Source of the DNA: Flavobacteriales bacterium
Lineage (GTDB): Bacteria > Bacteroidota > Bacteroidia > Flavobacteriales_D > Cryomorphaceae
Length of the DNA stretch: 5,416 nt
NCBI GenBank assembly: GCA_020200995.1
Contig: JAIVHQ010000274.1
Location: 1-5,416 of the forward strand
Direction of reading: 5' to 3'
Shown: positions 5,265-5,416 of the stretch, one piece after another
Numbering within the stretch: position 1 is the stretch's first letter
Layout: each line of letters opens with the position of its first letter
Notes under the pieces: generated by a model
The model's input: the letters and a program-made list of their open reading frames with translations, nothing else
What the model was told of the DNA's origin: nothing
The model's database searches: none
Translations under genes and position numbers: made by a program

Positions 5265-5416
5265 GTGACTATACTCTCTCAAATAGAATCCAAACGCCTC
5301 GAAAAGGTGCCAATGATCGCCCAATTGGTAGACCCCGATGATGTGGCCGACTTCGATGAAGCGACCGATTTGGTCAGGCAGGCGGAGGATGCAGGTGTTG
5401 ACCTGCTTTTCGCCGG
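5265..5416 (+). CDS. Geranylgeranylglyceryl/heptaprenylglyceryl phosphate synthase family protein (N-terminal part, cut by window edge)
   Basis: Fifty codons are visible before the right edge. The first residues (VTILSQIESKRLEKVP) form the expected N-terminal helix. They are followed by MIAQLVDPDDVADFDEA, matching the first beta strand and LIDPDK-type phosphate-side motif of this TIM-barrel family, and by a helix leading into AGVDLLFAG, the start of the GVDxxxVGGS strand. Family members join sn-glycerol-1-phosphate to a polyprenyl diphosphate, the first step of ether-lipid synthesis in archaea, and have relatives in Bacteroidota. I prefer the GTG at 5265. An in-frame TTG at 5253 overlaps the promoter box, and the ATG at 5313 would remove the first helix. 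The Lys usual after DPD is Asp here. Family assignment rests on a short segment. Confidence 0.72.
   Translation, partial: MTILSQIESKRLEKVPMIAQLVDPDDVADFDEATDLVRQAEDAGVDLLFA

Overview
This window looks like chromosomal DNA of a Bacteroidota bacterium, probably from the flavobacterial side of the phylum. The evidence is a TonB-dependent receptor with an N-terminal carboxypeptidase-regulatory-like domain, a lipoprotein whose Cys is followed by an acidic run, a Rieske-like family typical of this phylum, a bacterial geranylgeranylglyceryl-phosphate-synthase-type gene, and repeated matches to the Bacteroidota -7 promoter box TAnnTTTG in place of clear Shine-Dalgarno sites. No rRNA, tRNA, CRISPR array or recognisable transposase gene was seen.

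Layout. Positions 1-1628 (minus) hold the N-terminal 542 codons of a large outer-membrane receptor that runs off the left edge. After a spacer of about 295 bp come two divergent small genes whose start codons are only 30 bp apart: a very basic exported protein (1924-2235, minus) and a Rieske-like lipoprotein lacking the histidine cluster ligands (2266-2712, plus). Positions 2720-3143 have no convincing gene. They form a large imperfect palindrome built from four copies of a 16-base hairpin word, two GC-rich hairpins and outer inverted repeats, resembling a REP/BIME- or MITE-like element. A strong terminator that can work in both directions (3156-3188) follows. Next are ahcY (S-adenosylhomocysteine hydrolase, 3227-4540 plus stop, minus) and, divergent from it across about 103 bp, a Sfp-type phosphopantetheinyl transferase (4644-5246, plus). 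Eighteen bases later the start of a GGGP-synthase-family gene (5265 onward, plus) is cut by the right edge.

How the genes relate. AhcY recycles S-adenosylhomocysteine in the methyl cycle. The PPTase and the prenylglyceryl-phosphate-synthase-type gene form a small co-directional cluster touching carrier-protein activation and isoprenoid-lipid synthesis. No shared pathway is proven, and each gene seems to have its own promoter. The receptor and the two exported small proteins belong to the cell envelope. The most unusual part is the non-coding palindromic element between the lipoprotein gene and ahcY.
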